From contig NZ_JAGHQW010000005.1 in NCBI RefSeq assembly GCF_017744115.1, positions 62,001-126,000 of the forward strand: a DNA stretch of 64,000 nt, read 5' to 3'. A program made the position numbers and the translations under genes. The stretch comes from Salinisphaera sp. G21_0 (GTDB taxonomy: Bacteria > Pseudomonadota > Gammaproteobacteria > Pseudomonadales > Endozoicomonadaceae). This document shows, one piece after another, positions 34,923 through 44,533 of the stretch (its first letter is position 1; each line of letters opens with the position of its first letter). Below the pieces are notes generated by a model. The model was not told the origin of the DNA. It was given only the letters and a program-made list of their open reading frames with translations, and searched no databases.

Positions 34923-36818
34923 CTATACCAACCGGAGTAACGGCACTAATTCACCATCATCGTTGTCTTCTGCAAGATCGGGTAGTGGGTTCACGGAGCG
35001 CTCGGGGGATCTGGTCACGGGATTGTCGTCCCCTATGCCCCCGGCCAATATGGGGCTATAGCCAGCCGGAGCCGCAGACGATGCCAGGTTGCGATAGTAA
35101 CGGTAGATGCACAAAACCCCCACCAGCACAAAAAGCACACCGCCCAGGGCAATACCGGCTATAGCAGCTTGACTCAGGTCCAAAGCCCTTGAGCTGCTAT
35201 TGCTGGAAGTGGTTGGGGTTGTTGTCGGGACGACAGGGAAGAACCCACACTGACGAACAGGATTGTTTGCCAGTGCCTCACCAGGCCAACAATCTGGCGT
35301 CAGCAGACCATAGTCAATACCTGCACATAAATTATCCAGCCAGGGCTGACAACCAGGAACGGTATTGTTTTGCCAGCGTCCATTAATACGAACATTACAG
35401 ATATCAGGGTCAGAACCACCCTTGATAGAAGCCACTGCATATTCACTGTCGATTTCGCAATTTATCGCAGTGGTGCTGGCAATGATGGCTTTAGAATCTA
35501 ATATTCCCGCTCCGATGCCAGCAGATGCGTCCTTTCCGGAGGATGCCACGGTACAGTTCAGCGCGGTGGTGTCAGCAATCTTTGTAGAATCAAATCCAGT
35601 TAAAAGCGTGCCCGCCCCGATGCCGGCACCCCCGCCAGTGCCGGAGGTTGTCACATTGCAGTTTACCGCTGTGGTGTTGGCAACAGTTGCCAAACTAAAA
35701 ACGCCCCCACCCACGCCGATGCCTGCACTTCCATCCAAGCCGGAAGCTGTCACGTTACAGTTCACCGCTGTGGTGTCGGCAACCATGCCAAAAAGAGCAG
35801 CTCTGCCCGCGCCAATACCTGCGTAGCCATAATCTCCGGAGTTTTCGACTTTGCAGTTCACCGCCGTGGTGTCAGCAAGCGTGCCATTACCAAAAGCCGT
35901 ACCCACGCCGATGCCTGCACTTCCATCCCTGAGGGAAGCTGTCACGTGACAGTTCACCGCGGTGGTATCGACAACATTACCATTACCACTAATTAGCCCG
36001 GCACCAATACCTGCGTTCCCGGTCTCTTTACCGCCAGCGGAGGTTGCCACTGAACAGTTGACTGCGGTGGTGTTGAACACCGTTCCCCGGACATCCCCCC
36101 CGGTAATTCCCGCACTGTCACCCAGGGCTACTACACGGGCATTGTCAACGCTGACATTACTGACCATGGCCTCGTCTGCAATGATACAGGCCACTACCGC
36201 GACCGGGCCTTTGTCTCTTATATTGGCACCGTTAAAGCTCAGGCCATCGATCCGGCCTTCATCGCCCAGCGTTTGCACCAGACAATGGCTTAGATTACAA
36301 ATGGTGCCGTTTTCGCCACGGAGGGTGCCGGTAAATGGATGAGTATCATTACCAATGGGCTGGCCCAACTGGCTACCATCAATATCCCCGGTCTGTCGGT
36401 AAGTACCATTGAGTGGATAGTCAGGGTCATGGCCGATCTTGCCCAGGGTTGCAGCGTCCGGCACCGCTATCCACCGGTCACTGTGATCGTTGGCTGTGGC
36501 TGTCGCATTGGCAGCAGTGAGGCCGGACGGAGCACATGGTACCATGGTCAGGTTCGGCAGCTGACGAGTCCGGGGCGTTGTGCTGGCCGGTTTACGGTGC
36601 TGCGGCGGTACGTCTTGCTGTCTGTTTTTTATTGTACTGTGGTCGTTTACCGGGTTTTCCTCCCGGGTATTGTCCTGTAACAACGGTACGGCGTCAGATT
36701 CTGTGCACACACCCAGTCGCCCCCACCGTCCCTGTGGCCCGACAGACTGGGTTGTTGCAGGTCGTGAGGCGCTGGCAGTAACGCTGCCGGGCATGGTTGG
36801 TGGCTGTATCAAAATCAC
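34923..36818 (-). CDS. repeat-rich membrane protein, copy 2
   Basis: This 631-residue protein is the tandem paralogue of the protein at 31868-33907, with the same layout: a polar N-terminus, seven rather than eight T-T-A-V-N-C / A-G-I-G repeats, one membrane helix near residue 560 and a short tail. The tail keeps G-Y-S-P-I and D-D-G-E-L-V-P-L-L, and the N-terminus keeps D-A-V-P-L-L, so these motifs have survived while the repeat region diverged. The difference in repeat number suggests recombination between repeats. The upstream ~290 bases, including the probable promoter, are duplicated too. Function is unknown. Confidence 0.6.
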   Translation of the reverse strand: MILIQPPTMPGSVTASASRPATTQSVGPQGRWGRLGVCTESDAVPLLQDNTREENPVNDHSTIKNRQQDVPPQHRKPASTTPRTRQLPNLTMVPCAPSGLTAANATATANDHSDRWIAVPDAATLGKIGHDPDYPLNGTYRQTGDIDGSQLGQPIGNDTHPFTGTLRGENGTICNLSHCLVQTLGDEGRIDGLSFNGANIRDKGPVAVVACIIADEAMVSNVSVDNARVVALGDSAGITGGDVRGTVFNTTAVNCSVATSAGGKETGNAGIGAGLISGNGNVVDTTAVNCHVTASLRDGSAGIGVGTAFGNGTLADTTAVNCKVENSGDYGYAGIGAGRAALFGMVADTTAVNCNVTASGLDGSAGIGVGGGVFSLATVANTTAVNCNVTTSGTGGGAGIGAGTLLTGFDSTKIADTTALNCTVASSGKDASAGIGAGILDSKAIIASTTAINCEIDSEYAVASIKGGSDPDICNVRINGRWQNNTVPGCQPWLDNLCAGIDYGLLTPDCWPGEALANNPVRQCGFFPVVPTTTPTTSSNSSSRALDLSQAAIAGIALGGVLFVLVGVLCIYRYYRNLASSAAPAGYSPILAGGIGDDNPVTRSPERSVNPLPDLAEDNDDGELVPLLRLV

Positions 36819-37110
36819 TCCCTCATGATGGCGTTAATTATTGCGCTGGTTTCCTACCGCTCAAATTCCCAAGACCGCCACAGACAGTCATGAGACTTTG
36901 TAATTTGATTGTTCGGTCATCCAGCATAATGAAAATGCCACACGGGTAGTGAAGGCCTATTCGTGCCTGACTCGGGGATTCTCACGGCAAAGAGCAAACA
37001 ACCCGCAGGGTAGAATAGCCCCGGATGCGTTACTTTGCCGTGAAAATTCCCGAGAAGCGTATAAAACGGGCCAGCCTGAAATGCGTGAGCCCTTCAGTAC
37101 TTCGAAAAGC

Positions 37111-39054
37111 TCAGGAAAAAAGCTCCTGACGGTGTCTGAACTGATCCAGGGCATCCGGGTTGGCCAGGGCATCGGTATTTTTTACCGGCCGATTATGGAT
37201 AACTTCACGCACCGCCAGCTCAACGATTTTACCGCTGATGGTTCTTGGAATGTCGGTTACCTGAAGAACCTTGGCGGGAACGTGACGAGGCGTAGTGTTG
37301 CTGCGAATGGTCTGGATGATTTTTCGGATCAATTGATCATTGAGTGTCACGCCATCACGAAGCTGCACAAACAACACAATGCGTGTGTCGTCTTCCCATT
37401 CCTGTCCTACCGCAATGCTTTCTAGCACTTCCTCTACCTTTTCAACCTGGCGATAAATCTCGGCAGTACCAATGCGGACACCTCCCGGATTCAATACGGC
37501 ATCGGCCCGGCCATGGATAATAACGCCACCGTGCCGGGTCAGCTCGCCGTAATCGCCATGAGCCCAAACCCCTGCAAACTCGTTGAAGTAGGCGTTGTGG
37601 TATTTGCTGCCATCACGATCATTCCAGAAGCCAATGGGCATGGACGGGAAGCTGGACTGACAGACCAGCTCTCCCTTTTCTTCAGTCACAGGAGTCCCTG
37701 CCGTATCCACAAAGTGAACATCCATACCCAGCCCCCGACACTGCAGTTCACCACGATAGACCGGCAGTATCGGGCAGCCCAGGGCAAAGCAGGAGATGAT
37801 GTCCGTGCCACCGGATATGGAAGAAAGCCGGACATCCGCTTTTACCGCCTGAAAGACATAGTCATAGCTTTCGTGCAGCAAGGGAGAGCCTGTCGACAGA
37901 ATGGCTTTGAGATGTTGAAGGTTATGACTGCTGGCAGGTTTGACGCCGGCTTTTTGCAGGGCGGCAATGTACTTGGCACTGGTACCAAAAATGGCAACGT
38001 TCTCCGCCTCTGCCATATCCATCAGAGTTGCAGGTTCGGGATAAAAGGGGGAGCCATCGTACAAAACGACAGTGGCCCCAAGGGCTAGCGAGGAAACCAG
38101 CCAGTTCCACATCATCCAGCCACAGGTGGTAAAGTAGAAAATCGTATCCCGGGCTTTCAGATCGGTATGAAGGCCCAGCTCTTTCAAATGCTGTAGCAGC
38201 GTTCCTCCATGACCATGAACAATGCACTTGGGGGCACCAGTGGTACCTGAAGAGTACATAATGAACAGTGGATGATTAAACTCGACAGGTACGATACTCA
38301 CCGATTCATTGGATGGCTGGCAGAAATCAGCCCAGAGCACCGCATTGTTGAGTTGCCCGATATCCGGCTCCGGATTGGCAAAAGGCACAACGACGGTGGT
38401 TTCCAGCGATGGGATGTATTGCTGAATCTGTGCTGTTTTTGCCATACAGTCGATGGTTTTACCGCCATAAAAGTAACCGTCAACCGTGAGCAGGAGCCGG
38501 GGCTCAATCTGTCCGAAACGGTCCAGCACGCCCTGAATACCAAAATCTGGCGAACAGGATGACCAGATTGCCCCGAGCGCTGTGGTGGCCAGCATCAGAA
38601 TAATGGTTTCCGGGCAGTTGGGCATAAAGGCCGCAATACGATCCCCTTTTTTGACACCGGCTTCAATCAACCCCTGTTGGGCTGCGGCTACTGACTGATA
38701 GAGCTCCCGGTAGCTCAGGTTTCGGCGACGGCCATTCTCACCTTTGAATACCAGGGCTGTTTTATTATCTCTTCGTTGCAGAAGGTGTTCTGCATAGTTC
38801 AGTGTTGAGTCAGGAAACCATTGAGCGCCTGGCATACTGTCGTTTATTAAGGGAGCGGTGGGTTGGGTATGAAATTGTACGCGGTAGAATTCCGCCAGCT
38901 GTTGCCAGAAGGCCGGGCGGTCTTCAATGCTCCATCGGTATAGATCAGAATAATCCTCCAGTGGCAAACCTGTGACTTCTTTTACGCGGTTGATAAACGC
39001 CTGAAGATTGGATGATGTTATTGTGTTTTGATCCGGTATCCACAGTGCTGTCAT
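37111..39054 (-). CDS. aacS: acetoacetyl-CoA synthetase
   Basis: This 647-residue adenylate-forming enzyme activates acetoacetate to acetoacetyl-CoA in the cytoplasm. It has the P-loop Y-S-S-G-T-T-G-A-P-K, G-W-M-M-W-N-W, the A5-type S-G-G-T-D-I, G-D-Y-G-E and the C-terminal lysine region [15 protein letters not shown]. It is the last gene of the liu operon and uses the acetoacetate released by HMG-CoA lyase. The start at 39054 (M-T-A-L-W-I-P) matches family N-termini. An ATG at 39114 overlaps the mvaB stop as ATGA but adds an odd basic repeat, R-I-Q-K-R-T-Q-K-R-I-Q-K-R. The 3' end is duplicated at 34201-34740. Confidence 0.93.
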   Translation of the reverse strand: MTALWIPDQNTITSSNLQAFINRVKEVTGLPLEDYSDLYRWSIEDRPAFWQQLAEFYRVQFHTQPTAPLINDSMPGAQWFPDSTLNYAEHLLQRRDNKTALVFKGENGRRRNLSYRELYQSVAAAQQGLIEAGVKKGDRIAAFMPNCPETIILMLATTALGAIWSSCSPDFGIQGVLDRFGQIEPRLLLTVDGYFYGGKTIDCMAKTAQIQQYIPSLETTVVVPFANPEPDIGQLNNAVLWADFCQPSNESVSIVPVEFNHPLFIMYSSGTTGAPKCIVHGHGGTLLQHLKELGLHTDLKARDTIFYFTTCGWMMWNWLVSSLALGATVVLYDGSPFYPEPATLMDMAEAENVAIFGTSAKYIAALQKAGVKPASSHNLQHLKAILSTGSPLLHESYDYVFQAVKADVRLSSISGGTDIISCFALGCPILPVYRGELQCRGLGMDVHFVDTAGTPVTEEKGELVCQSSFPSMPIGFWNDRDGSKYHNAYFNEFAGVWAHGDYGELTRHGGVIIHGRADAVLNPGGVRIGTAEIYRQVEKVEEVLESIAVGQEWEDDTRIVLFVQLRDGVTLNDQLIRKIIQTIRSNTTPRHVPAKVLQVTDIPRTISGKIVELAVREVIHNRPVKNTDALANPDALDQFRHRQELFS

Positions 39055-39110
39055 TGGCTTTCTCTTTTGGATTCTTTTCTGGGTTCTTTTCTGGATTCGC
39101 GAGTGGTAAT

Positions 39111-40049
39111 TCACCCGGAAGGCTGAATCGACCGGCTCAATGCCAACCCGGCATTTGATCTTGAGGGTATGCCCAGCTGGTCACAAATGAATGTAGCCGC
39201 TTTGAGCAGTTCCTCCATATTTATCCCGGTTTTTATGCCCATGCCGTGCAGCATATAGACCACATCTTCCGTCGCCAGATTGCCCGATGCCCCGGGGGCA
39301 TAAGGACAACCTCCCAGGCCGGCAACCGAACTGTCAATCACCGAAAGCCCTTCTTCGAGCAGTGCTAAAACATTGGCCAGTGCCTGTCCATAGGTATTGT
39401 GAAAGTGTGCCGCCAGGGCTGAGACGGGAATATGTCGGGAAGTGTGCTCCAGAACTTTTTTGGCGTTGAGGGGCGTGCCAACGCCAGTGGTGTCACCCAG
39501 GGATATTTCATAGCAGCCCATCTGCCAGAGTTGTTCGGCCACTCCGGCAACGGCAGAAGGGCGGATATCGCCATCATAGGGGCATCCCATCACACAGGAA
39601 ACATAGCCTCTGACGTTTAAACCGTATTTTTTTGCCGCTGCCATAACCGGTTCAAAACGCTGCAGGCTTTGGGCAATGGAACAGTTGATATTTTTTTGGC
39701 TGAACCCTTCTGAGGCTGAAGCAAATACCGCCACTTCATCAGCGCCAGCGACCAGGGCTGCCTCAAAACCTTTGAGGTTTGGGGTCAGGGCACCATAGGT
39801 GATTCCCGGTTGTCGATGAAGAAGATCAAAAACTTTGTGGGAGTCTGCCATTTGCGGAACGGCTTTTGGTGACACAAAGCTGCCAGCTTCAATACGCTTC
39901 AGTCCTGTTCTGGCAAGACGGTTGATCAGCTCAGAGCGAATCCCGGCAGAGAGTATCTCCGGCTGATTCTGCAGCCCGTCTCTGGCACCCATCTCAACCA
40001 GCGTTACCCTGTCAGGCAGTTGCTGTGAATTGGCTGTATCACTGGCCAT
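39111..40049 (-). CDS. mvaB: hydroxymethylglutaryl-CoA lyase
   Basis: This 312-residue TIM-barrel lyase splits HMG-CoA into acetyl-CoA and acetoacetate, the final step of leucine breakdown. E-M-G-A-R-D-G-L-Q-N-Q holds the metal and catalytic residues near the N-terminus. G-C-P-Y-D-G, H-F-H-N-T-Y-G-Q-A (metal histidines) and the signature G-L-G-G-C-P-Y-A-P-G-A-S-G-N with the active-site cysteine follow. It is also called liuE in this operon type. It sits between liuD and aacS, 27 bases after the former. Confidence 0.95.
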   Translation of the reverse strand: MASDTANSQQLPDRVTLVEMGARDGLQNQPEILSAGIRSELINRLARTGLKRIEAGSFVSPKAVPQMADSHKVFDLLHRQPGITYGALTPNLKGFEAALVAGADEVAVFASASEGFSQKNINCSIAQSLQRFEPVMAAAKKYGLNVRGYVSCVMGCPYDGDIRPSAVAGVAEQLWQMGCYEISLGDTTGVGTPLNAKKVLEHTSRHIPVSALAAHFHNTYGQALANVLALLEEGLSVIDSSVAGLGGCPYAPGASGNLATEDVVYMLHGMGIKTGINMEELLKAATFICDQLGIPSRSNAGLALSRSIQPSG

Positions 40050-40076
40050 CCCTTTGCTCCATGTTTTTAGTGTTGC

Positions 40077-42053
40077 TTATTCGATGAACGTCAGTAATGG
40101 CGAACCTGCCCCAACCTGGTCTCCGGCCTGATAAAGTATCCGCTCAATGGTTCCGGACTCTTTGGCGGTGATGCAGTGCTCCATCTTCATTGCTTCCATC
40201 ATCAGCAGCGGGGTTCCCTGCACCACAGACTGGCCCTCATTGACCATCACGCAGGTGATGGAGCCACTCATCGGAGCAAGAGGTACATTATCCTGATGGT
40301 CTTCCTGTTCCATGGGGTGGCCGGGGAGTGCAACTTCATAGCTGATTTCCGGAAGAATGACTTTCAATAATTCCCCGGGCTGGGGAATTATACGGCAAAT
40401 GATTGGCTGTAATTTCTCTGCGTCTGTCGTGTCAAAACGGAGGCTCACTGATGCGCCGCAGGTTTTGTGGTTAACATTGGCGGTTATAGTCAGTGATTTA
40501 TCTTCGATACGGAGTCGATAACGGTTGGAATGTTTATCGATCCTGACCAGCCAGCGCTGTTCATCCAGATAAAGCTGAACCAGGGATTCTGTGCTGAAAG
40601 TGGAGCCACATAAGGTTGGCAGTAACTTATCCGGTCTGGCGAGGTTGCCACATTCAAACTGATAAATAGCCGCAACCGCTAACAGCTGCTCTCTTTGCTC
40701 CGGGGATAAAGCGGGAAAAGGGTGATGATCAATAAAGTCAGTACTGAGTTTGGCATCAATAAATTCCGGCGTTGCCAGCAGGTGGGCGAGAAAGTCCCGA
40801 TTATCGCAGATCCCTGCCTGATAATACTGGGCCAGCGCCGTCTGAAGCTGTGCTATTGCAGCTTGTCGGCTGGGGCCTCTGGCAATGATTTTTGCCATCA
40901 TGGGGTCATACCAGGCGGTGATGCTGTCACCGGCCTGAATGCCGGTATCAATACGCAGGTTGCCATGGGTCTCTGGCCATTCCAGGGTCAAAATGCGTCC
41001 GGAGGTGGGTAGAAAATCCAGACTTGGGTTTTCTGCATACAACCGGGCTTCAATGGCATGGCCATGGCAGTGTAATGACGCCTGATCCAATGGCAGAGGC
41101 TTGCCGGATGCCACGGTTAACTGCCACTCAACCAGATCCAGATCGGTGACCATTTCCGTTACCGGATGCTCCACCTGGAGGCGGGTATTCATCTCCATAA
41201 AGTAGAATTGATCACCATCAAGCAGAAACTCCACGGTACCCGCCCCTTGATAGCCGATGGCTTTTCCGGCGGCGACGGCGGCATTGCCCATGGCTTCGCG
41301 CAGTTCGGGAGTCAGGCCGGGGGCAGGCGCTTCTTCAATCACTTTTTGATGTCGGCGCTGCAAAGAGCAGTCCCGGTCAAACAGAAAAACACCATTTCCC
41401 TGTTGGTCAAAGAAGATCTGAACTTCAACATGCCGCGCTTTTGTGACAAAACGTTCAAGGAGCAATTGGTCATTGCCAAAGGCTTTTTCTGCTTCACGCC
41501 TTGCTGATTCCAGCTGCTGCTCCAGGTGCTCTGAATGTTCAACAACACGCATCCCTTTACCACCACCGCCAAAAGCAGCCTTGATCAGCAGGGGGTAACC
41601 AATGAGTTCGGCTTCAGCCATCAGCTGCTGGTTACTCTGGTGCTCGCCGTGGTAACCGGGAACCAGAGGGACTCCGGCCTCTGCCATGATTTTCTTGGCT
41701 TCACTTTTCGAGCCCATGGCATCGATAGCCGAAGCTGGAGGGCCTACGAAGATAATGCCTTTTTGCTGGCAGGCCAGGGCAAAGTCGGCATTTTCCGACA
41801 GGAAACCATAACCGGGGTGAATGGCATCCGCCTTTTCCTGCTCTGCTATAGATAATATTTTCTCAATATCCAGGTAACTCTCAAGAGCAGGGCTGGGGCC
41901 AGCATAGACTGCTTTAGTGGCCATGGTCGTATGGAGTGCCCGATGGTCGGCATCGGAATAGAGGGCAATGGTTTCCATACCCATGGCATGGGCTGTTTTT
42001 ATAATTCGGCAGGCGATTTCCCCACGGTTGGCAATCAGCAGGCGTTTAATCAT
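40077..42053 (-). CDS. liuD: methylcrotonoyl-CoA carboxylase, biotin-carrying alpha subunit
   Basis: This 658-residue protein contains biotin carboxylase (1-450, starting I-K-R-L-L-I-A-N-R-G-E-I-A-C-R-I with the ATP-grasp G-G-G-G-K-G-M-R) and, at the end, a biotinyl domain with E-A-M-K-M-E-H, the lysine near residue 623. It carboxylates biotin for transfer by LiuB to 3-methylcrotonyl-CoA. The start at 42053 follows GAGGAG and overlaps the end of liuC by eight bases. A fragment of this gene occurs at 34741-34843. Substrate is assigned from the operon. Confidence 0.94.
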   Translation of the reverse strand: MIKRLLIANRGEIACRIIKTAHAMGMETIALYSDADHRALHTTMATKAVYAGPSPALESYLDIEKILSIAEQEKADAIHPGYGFLSENADFALACQQKGIIFVGPPASAIDAMGSKSEAKKIMAEAGVPLVPGYHGEHQSNQQLMAEAELIGYPLLIKAAFGGGGKGMRVVEHSEHLEQQLESARREAEKAFGNDQLLLERFVTKARHVEVQIFFDQQGNGVFLFDRDCSLQRRHQKVIEEAPAPGLTPELREAMGNAAVAAGKAIGYQGAGTVEFLLDGDQFYFMEMNTRLQVEHPVTEMVTDLDLVEWQLTVASGKPLPLDQASLHCHGHAIEARLYAENPSLDFLPTSGRILTLEWPETHGNLRIDTGIQAGDSITAWYDPMMAKIIARGPSRQAAIAQLQTALAQYYQAGICDNRDFLAHLLATPEFIDAKLSTDFIDHHPFPALSPEQREQLLAVAAIYQFECGNLARPDKLLPTLCGSTFSTESLVQLYLDEQRWLVRIDKHSNRYRLRIEDKSLTITANVNHKTCGASVSLRFDTTDAEKLQPIICRIIPQPGELLKVILPEISYEVALPGHPMEQEDHQDNVPLAPMSGSITCVMVNEGQSVVQGTPLLMMEAMKMEHCITAKESGTIERILYQAGDQVGAGSPLLTFIE

Positions 42054-42894
42054 GGTGTTGCTCCTCTGCTGATGGCTTTTTATTGGCTGATGGCTTTTTA
42101 TTGGCTGAAGGCTCTCCCCAGCCCGGAGCCCGCTTTTCCAGAAAAGCACTCAATCCCTCCTGACCTTCCGGTGAAATACGAAGACTGGCAATTCGTTCAC
42201 AGGTCAGATTAATGAGGTCTTCATCAATCAGCTGATGACTGATGTCATCAATTAATCTTTTCGCTTCAGCCATGGCAACGGGGGCGTTTTGAATGATTTG
42301 GTCACAAAGTGCTTTGACTGTCGACGATAAATCCTGCTCTTTACACCGTTCATGAATCAGGTTCAGGCGCAGAGCCTGTTTGGCTGAGATGGTTTCTGCA
42401 CTGATAAAATAGCGTCGTGCCTGGCGTGCTCCCATGGCTCGAACAACGTAAGGACTGATGACCGCAGGAATAAGCCCAAGTTTGACTTCGCTCAGGCAGA
42501 ACTTTGCGGATTTACTGGCGATGGCGATATCGCAGGCGGTGATCAGCCCCAGGGCACCACCAAATGCTGCACCCTGGACCGCCGCTATAGTAGGGGCAGG
42601 GAACTGGTCCAGCCGTTGAATCAGGCTGGCCAGTTGCCGGGCATCCTGATGATTTTCTTCTTTGCTCAGTGCTTTCGACTGTTTCATCCAGTTGAGGTCA
42701 GCACCGGTACAGAAATGTTTACCATTGGCTTTGAGTATCAGAAGGCGGGTGGGCGTCTGCTCAATCTGATCAAGAGCCTGGTGCATTTCGGCAATCAGCT
42801 CTTTATTCAGGGCGTTGCCGGTTTCAGGCCGGTTGAGACAGAGCGTAACGATCTGACGGTCACTTATATCGAGGGTCAGGTTCTTATAGTTCAT
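42046..42894 (-). CDS. liuC: methylglutaconyl-CoA hydratase (enoyl-CoA hydratase family)
   Basis: This 282-residue crotonase-fold enzyme is placed to hydrate 3-methylglutaconyl-CoA to HMG-CoA. The oxyanion-hole parts are G-K-H-F-C-T-G-A-D-L and V-Q-G-A-A-F-G-G-A-L-G-L. The catalytic region A-K-F-C-L-S-E-V-K-L-G-L-I-P is intact. The start at 42894 gives the normal N-terminus M-N-Y-K-N-L-T-L. The C-terminal end carries a short duplicated tail P-S-A-N-K-K-P-S-A-N-K-K from an 18-base direct repeat just before liuD. Specificity comes from operon context. Confidence 0.92.
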   Translation of the reverse strand: MNYKNLTLDISDRQIVTLCLNRPETGNALNKELIAEMHQALDQIEQTPTRLLILKANGKHFCTGADLNWMKQSKALSKEENHQDARQLASLIQRLDQFPAPTIAAVQGAAFGGALGLITACDIAIASKSAKFCLSEVKLGLIPAVISPYVVRAMGARQARRYFISAETISAKQALRLNLIHERCKEQDLSSTVKALCDQIIQNAPVAMAEAKRLIDDISHQLIDEDLINLTCERIASLRISPEGQEGLSAFLEKRAPGWGEPSANKKPSANKKPSAEEQHHD

Positions 42895-42907
42895 TGTGAT
42901 GCGCACC

Positions 42908-44515
42908 TTACATCCTGAATATGCCAAAGCGGGTCTCTTCAATAGGGGCATTCATTGCCGCAGAAAGGCCCAGCCCAAGGACGGTACGGGTATCCGCCGG
43001 ATCAATCACCCCGTCATCCCAGAGTCGTGCACTGGCGTAGTATGGATTGCCCTGGTGATTGTAGTTCTCAAGAATGGGCTGACGAATGGCCCGGGCTTCC
43101 TCTTCACTTAATGCCTGCCCCTGTTTCTCCATGGCATCACGTTTGACCTGGACCAGGACATTGGCGGCCTGTTCTGCGCCCATCACCGAAATACGGGCAT
43201 TGGGCCAGCTCCAGAGAAATCGGGGGTCGTAGGCTCTGCCACACATGCCATAATTTCCCGCACCAAAACTGCCACCGATAATCACCGTAAACTTTGGGAC
43301 TCTGGCACAGGCAACAGCGTTGACCATTTTCGCGCCATGGCGGGCAATACCCCCGGACTCCGCCTGAGATCCCACCATATAACCGGTGGTATTCTGGAGA
43401 AACACCAGTGGCATTTTGCGCTGACAGCACAGTTCGATAAAGTGCGCACCTTTCTGGGCGGATTCGGAAAAGAGTATGCCGTTGTTGGCAACAATCCCCA
43501 CCGGATGCCCATGGATTCGGGCAAAGCCACACACCAGCGTTTCCCCGAACAGCGCCTTGAACTCATCAAAATCGGAGCCATCAACAATACGGGCGATGAC
43601 TTCCCTGACGTCATAGGGTTGTCTCAGGTCCGAAGGGACAACCCCGTAGAGCTCTTTGATGTCATACAGTGGTTCGATACTCGGCTGGAGGTCGTAATAA
43701 CTTTTTTTTACCAGGTTCAGGCGGGATACCGATTGTCGGATCAGGCGGATGGCATGGGCATCATCATTGGCGTAATGGTCGGCCACGCCGGATTGACGAC
43801 AATGAACGTCTGCACCACCCAGCGCTTCAGCGCTAATCTCTTCGCCGGTGGCAGCTTTCACCAGGGGAGGGCCAGCAAGGAAAATGGTGCCCTGACCGCG
43901 GACAATAATGCTTTCATCTGCCATGGCAGGAACATAAGCGCCGCCGGCGGTGCAGGAGCCCATCACCGCGGCAATCTGTGGAATCCCCCTGGCCGACATA
44001 TTGGCCTGATTAAAGAAAATCCGGCCAAAGTGTTCCCGGTCAGGGAACACTTCATCCTGTCTGGGCAGGTTGGCACCACCGGAATCCACCAGATAGATAC
44101 AGGGCAGGTGATTCTGCTCGGCGATGGCCTGGGCTCTTAAATGCTTTTTAACGGTGAGTGGAAAGTAGCTGCCGCCTTTGACGGTGGCATCGTTAGCGAC
44201 AATCATGCACTCACGGCCTGAAACCTGGCCAATACCGGCCACCACGCCGGCACAGGGTACTGCTTCGTTGTAGACCTTGTCGGCCGCAAAAAGTCCTACT
44301 TCCATAAAAGGGGAGCCAGGGTCCAGCAACAGGGCGATTCTATCCCTTGGCAGCAGTTTGCCTTTGCTGATGTGTTTTTCCCGGGCTTTTGCAGAACCTC
44401 CCTGTTTCAGGTGATCAGACTTCTGCTGCAGTTCATCAACCAGTGCCTGCATTTGACGACGGTTGTCATTAAATTCTGCGCTGTCAATAGCTATTGTTGT
44501 GGTAAGTGCCACCAT
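42908..44515 (-). CDS. liuB: methylcrotonoyl-CoA carboxylase, carboxyltransferase beta subunit
   Basis: This 535-residue carboxyltransferase moves CO2 from biotin on LiuD to 3-methylcrotonyl-CoA. It has the two crotonase-like halves: G-K-L-L-P-R-D-R-I and [10 protein letters not shown] in the first, and [27 protein letters not shown] in the second. These strings are highly characteristic of MCC beta. It lies 18 bases after liuA and 13 before liuC. Confidence 0.95.
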   Translation of the reverse strand: MVALTTTIAIDSAEFNDNRRQMQALVDELQQKSDHLKQGGSAKAREKHISKGKLLPRDRIALLLDPGSPFMEVGLFAADKVYNEAVPCAGVVAGIGQVSGRECMIVANDATVKGGSYFPLTVKKHLRAQAIAEQNHLPCIYLVDSGGANLPRQDEVFPDREHFGRIFFNQANMSARGIPQIAAVMGSCTAGGAYVPAMADESIIVRGQGTIFLAGPPLVKAATGEEISAEALGGADVHCRQSGVADHYANDDAHAIRLIRQSVSRLNLVKKSYYDLQPSIEPLYDIKELYGVVPSDLRQPYDVREVIARIVDGSDFDEFKALFGETLVCGFARIHGHPVGIVANNGILFSESAQKGAHFIELCCQRKMPLVFLQNTTGYMVGSQAESGGIARHGAKMVNAVACARVPKFTVIIGGSFGAGNYGMCGRAYDPRFLWSWPNARISVMGAEQAANVLVQVKRDAMEKQGQALSEEEARAIRQPILENYNHQGNPYYASARLWDDGVIDPADTRTVLGLGLSAAMNAPIEETRFGIFRM

Positions 44516-44533
44516 GACAATCCCCCCTCCGTT

